Position numbers and translations under genes: made by a program | Notes under the pieces: generated by a model | What the model saw: the letters and a program-made list of their open reading frames with translations, nothing else | Database searches by the model: none | What the model was told of the DNA's origin: nothing | From: Diplonema papillatum | Taxonomy: Eukaryota > Euglenozoa > Diplonemea > Diplonemida > Diplonemidae | Assembly: GCA_030068145.1 (NCBI GenBank) | Contig: JAPJBO010000152.1 | Coordinates: forward strand, 186,001-250,000 | Length of the DNA: 64,000 bases | Direction: 5' to 3' | Shown: positions 63,682 to 64,000 of the stretch, piece by piece | How the letters are laid out: each line of letters opens with the position of its first letter | Position numbering within the stretch: position 1 is the first letter of the stretch

Positions 63682-64000
63682 TCAACCAGCACCAGGCACG
63701 CTCTGCGCCTTGAGCTTCACGTTCAAGTCGTCGCAGATCTCGGTCAAGAACGCCAGAGACGAGATGTAGCGCGCCTTGTCGGCCTCCAGCTTCTTGCACG
63801 TTTTCGCGAGCTCTGCGTTCTCTTCCGCCACCTCGTCGCGTTCACGCTTGAGCGTCTGCGCCTGCTGCGCGGCCTCTTCGTACGCCCGGCGCCACTCGTT
63901 GGCGGAGACCAACGCTTTGCCGACTCTCGCTTTGCACGCCTGCTCATTCTGCGCCAGGGCCTGCGCTGCCCGCATGTCGCAGCTGCCCAAGGTCCGCTCC
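63682..64000 (-). CDS. Coiled-coil protein, C-terminal part; gene continues off the right edge
   Basis: The minus strand is open from the window edge to a stop at 63682. The visible 105 residues (ERTLGSCDMRAAQALAQNEQ, VGKALVSANEWRRAYEEAAQ, RERDEVAEENAELAKTCKKL, SSLAFLTEICDDLNVKLKAQ) form a strong heptad-type coiled coil ending SVPGAG. The same exon is repeated in tandem downstream at 484-bp spacing. The family cannot be named from this part. It follows the minus-strand direction of all other host genes here. Which of the tandem units is the real last exon is not decided by the sequence. Confidence 0.6.
   Translation of the reverse strand, partial: ERTLGSCDMRAAQALAQNEQACKARVGKALVSANEWRRAYEEAAQQAQTLKRERDEVAEENAELAKTCKKLEADKARYISSLAFLTEICDDLNVKLKAQSVPGAG

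Overview
The window looks like nuclear DNA of a protist, most probably a euglenozoan such as a diplonemid. This is inference from four things seen in the sequence. (1) All six convincing host genes lie on the minus strand, as in the long one-way gene clusters of kinetoplastids and diplonemids. (2) The genes have few introns: two GT-AG introns can be placed, in the PPR gene and the choline-transporter-like gene. (3) Two tyrosine-recombinase retroelements carry split direct repeats and the order recombinase, then RT-RNase H, as in the VIPER group of trypanosomatids. (4) A pentatricopeptide-repeat (PPR) protein is present. No spliced-leader gene, rRNA or complete tRNA was found, so the placement is not proven.

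Layout. 1-800: start of a secreted cysteine-rich protein built from 79-residue repeats, running off the left edge. 4.1-12.2 kb: a large 41-bp satellite that flips orientation at about 8.76 kb, is bounded by 32-bp inverted repeats, and contains a young, precisely inserted tyrosine-recombinase retroelement (A). 12.4-15.0 kb: a second satellite holding an incomplete relative (B). 15.0-15.36 kb: an 11-bp satellite. 15.4-17.3 kb: transposon debris. 17.4-22.1 kb: a kinesin gene with decayed copies of its own 3' end downstream and of its own 5' end upstream. 23.5-26.95 kb: a two-exon PPR gene with two decayed 3'-end copies downstream. 27-42 kb: gene-poor repeats, LINE fragments and hAT-like MITEs. 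42.2-43.4 kb: a CCCH/RING-H2 E3 ligase gene with a copy of its 5' part upstream. 43.4-49 kb: repeats. 49.2-52.1 kb: a 5'-truncated LINE with RT and RNase H, lying exactly between two (CA)n tracts. 52.4-58 kb: nested repeats. 58.3-60.8 kb: a choline-transporter-like (CTL) gene with a repeat in its intron and an echo of its 5' end upstream. 62.3-64.0 kb: tandem 484-bp copies of the last part of a coiled-coil gene running off the right edge.

Two themes stand out. Nearly every host gene has tandem, decaying copies of one or both of its ends beside it, and where several copies exist the farthest is the most decayed. Mobile DNA repeatedly sits inside simple or satellite repeats: the two recombinase elements in satellites, the LINE in (CA)n. 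The host genes have no obvious shared pathway: motor protein, organelle RNA-binding protein, ubiquitin ligase, membrane transporter and secreted protein.
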